Shown here in pieces: positions 4,858-5,701 of a DNA stretch of 5,701 nucleotides. Each line of letters starts with the position of its first letter. Positions within the stretch are counted from its first letter, which is position 1. Source of the DNA: Sulfurimonas sp. (GTDB lineage: Bacteria > Campylobacterota > Campylobacteria > Campylobacterales > Sulfurimonadaceae); assembly GCA_027056465.1 (NCBI GenBank), contig JALUKS010000019.1, positions 1-5,701 on the forward strand. Reading direction: 5' to 3'. The notes beneath the pieces were generated by a model. The model was not told where the DNA came from. It searched no databases and saw only the letters and a list, made by a program, of their open reading frames with translations. A program made the position numbers and the translations under genes.

Positions 4858-5701
4858 TAGATATGCTTTTCTCAGCCTTTGTTTTTCCTGGACTTCTTTA
4901 TGTTTTAGCTTGGACTATTGGGCTTTTTTGGTTTTTTAGAAAATTTATGGCAGCACTGCATAAGCGTGTAGGACCTAGCTTTAACGGTAAGGGAGGAAGC
5001 TATCAAACGCTCTTTGATTTGAGTAAACTCCTCACAAAAGAGAGTATTACCCCTGATGGAGTAAACCCTTATCTCTTCTCTATCATGCCTCTGCTTGCTC
5101 TTATCATCGCTATGCTTCCTGCGGCGTTTATCCCGTGGATGAGTGGTTCTGTAGTAGTGGATAGCGATTATGGATTTTTAGCGCTTATCATTCTCATAGG
5201 GATTGAGCCATTTTTACTTTTTCTTACAGGTTTTGGTTCAAACAACAAGTACTCTTTTCTCGGTGGTATTCGTATCTTAACGCAGTCTATCTCTATGGAG
5301 ACTGCATTTCTCTTAGCAGCACTCTCTCCTGCACTTCTGTTTGGAACGATGAATTTAACGCAGATAGTTGAGAGTAGCTCATGGTTTAGTTTTCTTATAC
5401 TTCTGCCTGGGTTTGCTCTCTACTTTGTGGCACTCTTAGGAGTATTAGAGCAACCCCCTTTTAATATTCCCGATGCAGAACAAGAGATAGTTTTTGGTTT
5501 CTATACAGAGTATAGTGGTACAAACTACTTCTTACTGCAAGTTGCCACATTTGCAGAGTTTATGGCTGTTTTTGCAGGAGCAGTGACACTTTTTCTAGGG
5601 GCTTATCAAGGTATATTTTTCGATAGTTTCCTCTTCTTTTTTCTAAAGATGTTGGGTATCGCAGTCGTTATGATGACTATTCGTGCAGCAACGCCGCGTA
5701 T
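4854..5701 (+). CDS. nuoH: Complex I-like subunit H (NuoH/ND1 family), 3' truncated by the window
   Basis: The frame is open from ATG 4854 to the window end, giving 282 visible residues; the family usually has about 320-340, so the last one or two membrane helices are missing. NuoH is the membrane subunit that forms the heel of complex I and the entrance of the quinone tunnel. Family motifs are clear: RKFMAALHKRVGP (29-41), FDLSKLLTKE (54-63), SNNKYSFLGGIR (129-140), SISMETAF (145-152), and the cytoplasmic loop PPFNIPDAEQEIVFGFYTEY (201-220) followed by SG. Departures by eye are F28 where an acidic residue usually precedes RK, and Q200 and N204 where the loop normally has R and D (RxPFD). The remaining acids of the loop (D207, E209, E211, E219) are kept. 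The start overlaps the nuoCD stop as ATGA. Its place right after nuoCD shows that nuoE, nuoF and nuoG are not in their usual position. The remaining membrane and ferredoxin-like subunits (nuoI to nuoN) would be expected downstream but are not visible. Confidence 0.9.
   Translation, partial: MIDMLFSAFVFPGLLYVLAWTIGLFWFFRKFMAALHKRVGPSFNGKGGSYQTLFDLSKLLTKESITPDGVNPYLFSIMPLLALIIAMLPAAFIPWMSGSVVVDSDYGFLALIILIGIEPFLLFLTGFGSNNKYSFLGGIRILTQSISMETAFLLAALSPALLFGTMNLTQIVESSSWFSFLILLPGFALYFVALLGVLEQPPFNIPDAEQEIVFGFYTEYSGTNYFLLQVATFAEFMAVFAGAVTLFLGAYQGIFFDSFLFFFLKMLGIAVVMMTIRAATPR

Larger units (their letters stand above)
1036..5701 (+). other. Probable operon: flavoprotein-nuoA-nuoB-nuoCD-nuoH
   Basis: Five genes follow one another with overlaps of 4 bases (2397-2400), 8 bases (2740-2747), none (TAG directly followed by ATG at 3211-3216) and 4 bases (4854-4857). 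There is no space for promoters or terminators between them. The unit may also include the two upstream genes, since the gap at 1016-1035 is only 20 bases. No transcription start can be seen in the window; it probably lies upstream of base 1. Close coupling suggests the products are made together in fixed ratios, as expected for a membrane complex, with the flavoprotein as a likely functional partner. Confidence 0.75.

Overview
The window is a gene-dense, single-strand stretch of bacterial DNA. All seven genes read left to right, with no gap longer than 20 bases. The A/T-leaning codon use, short Shine-Dalgarno sites and the look of the proteins suggest a Campylobacterota (epsilonproteobacterial) chemolithotroph of the Sulfurimonas/Sulfurovum type. 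This assignment is made by eye and is an inference.

Left part (1-1015): the 3' end of an unrecognised gene, then a 273-residue helical protein with ferritin-like carboxylate/histidine motifs. The second gene starts inside the last codons of the first.

Middle (1036-2400): a complete FAD- and pyridine-nucleotide-dependent oxidoreductase of the CoA-disulfide reductase/NADH oxidase family, with a single redox-active-type cysteine (C46). Its stop codon overlaps the start of nuoA.

Right part (2397-5701): genes for a complex I-like (Nuo/NDH-1) module in the order nuoA, nuoB, fused nuoCD, nuoH. nuoH is cut by the window end. Every junction is an overlap or a direct abutment, so translation is probably coupled. 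nuoH follows nuoCD directly, so the NADH-input genes nuoE, nuoF and nuoG are missing from their usual place.

The most interesting feature is that this is not an ordinary complex I. The NuoD part lacks the quinone-contacting His and Tyr seen in canonical NuoD. At both places where [NiFe] hydrogenases carry CxxC, it has CxxD (C240/D243 and C541/D544), so one cysteine of each pair survives. NuoA, NuoB and NuoH also depart from canonical residues at conserved positions. My working inference is a divergent complex I/group 4 hydrogenase relative with an unusual active site. The neighbouring flavoprotein may be its electron partner, by analogy with the sulfur-reducing Mbx(Mbs)/Nsr pair of Thermococcales.
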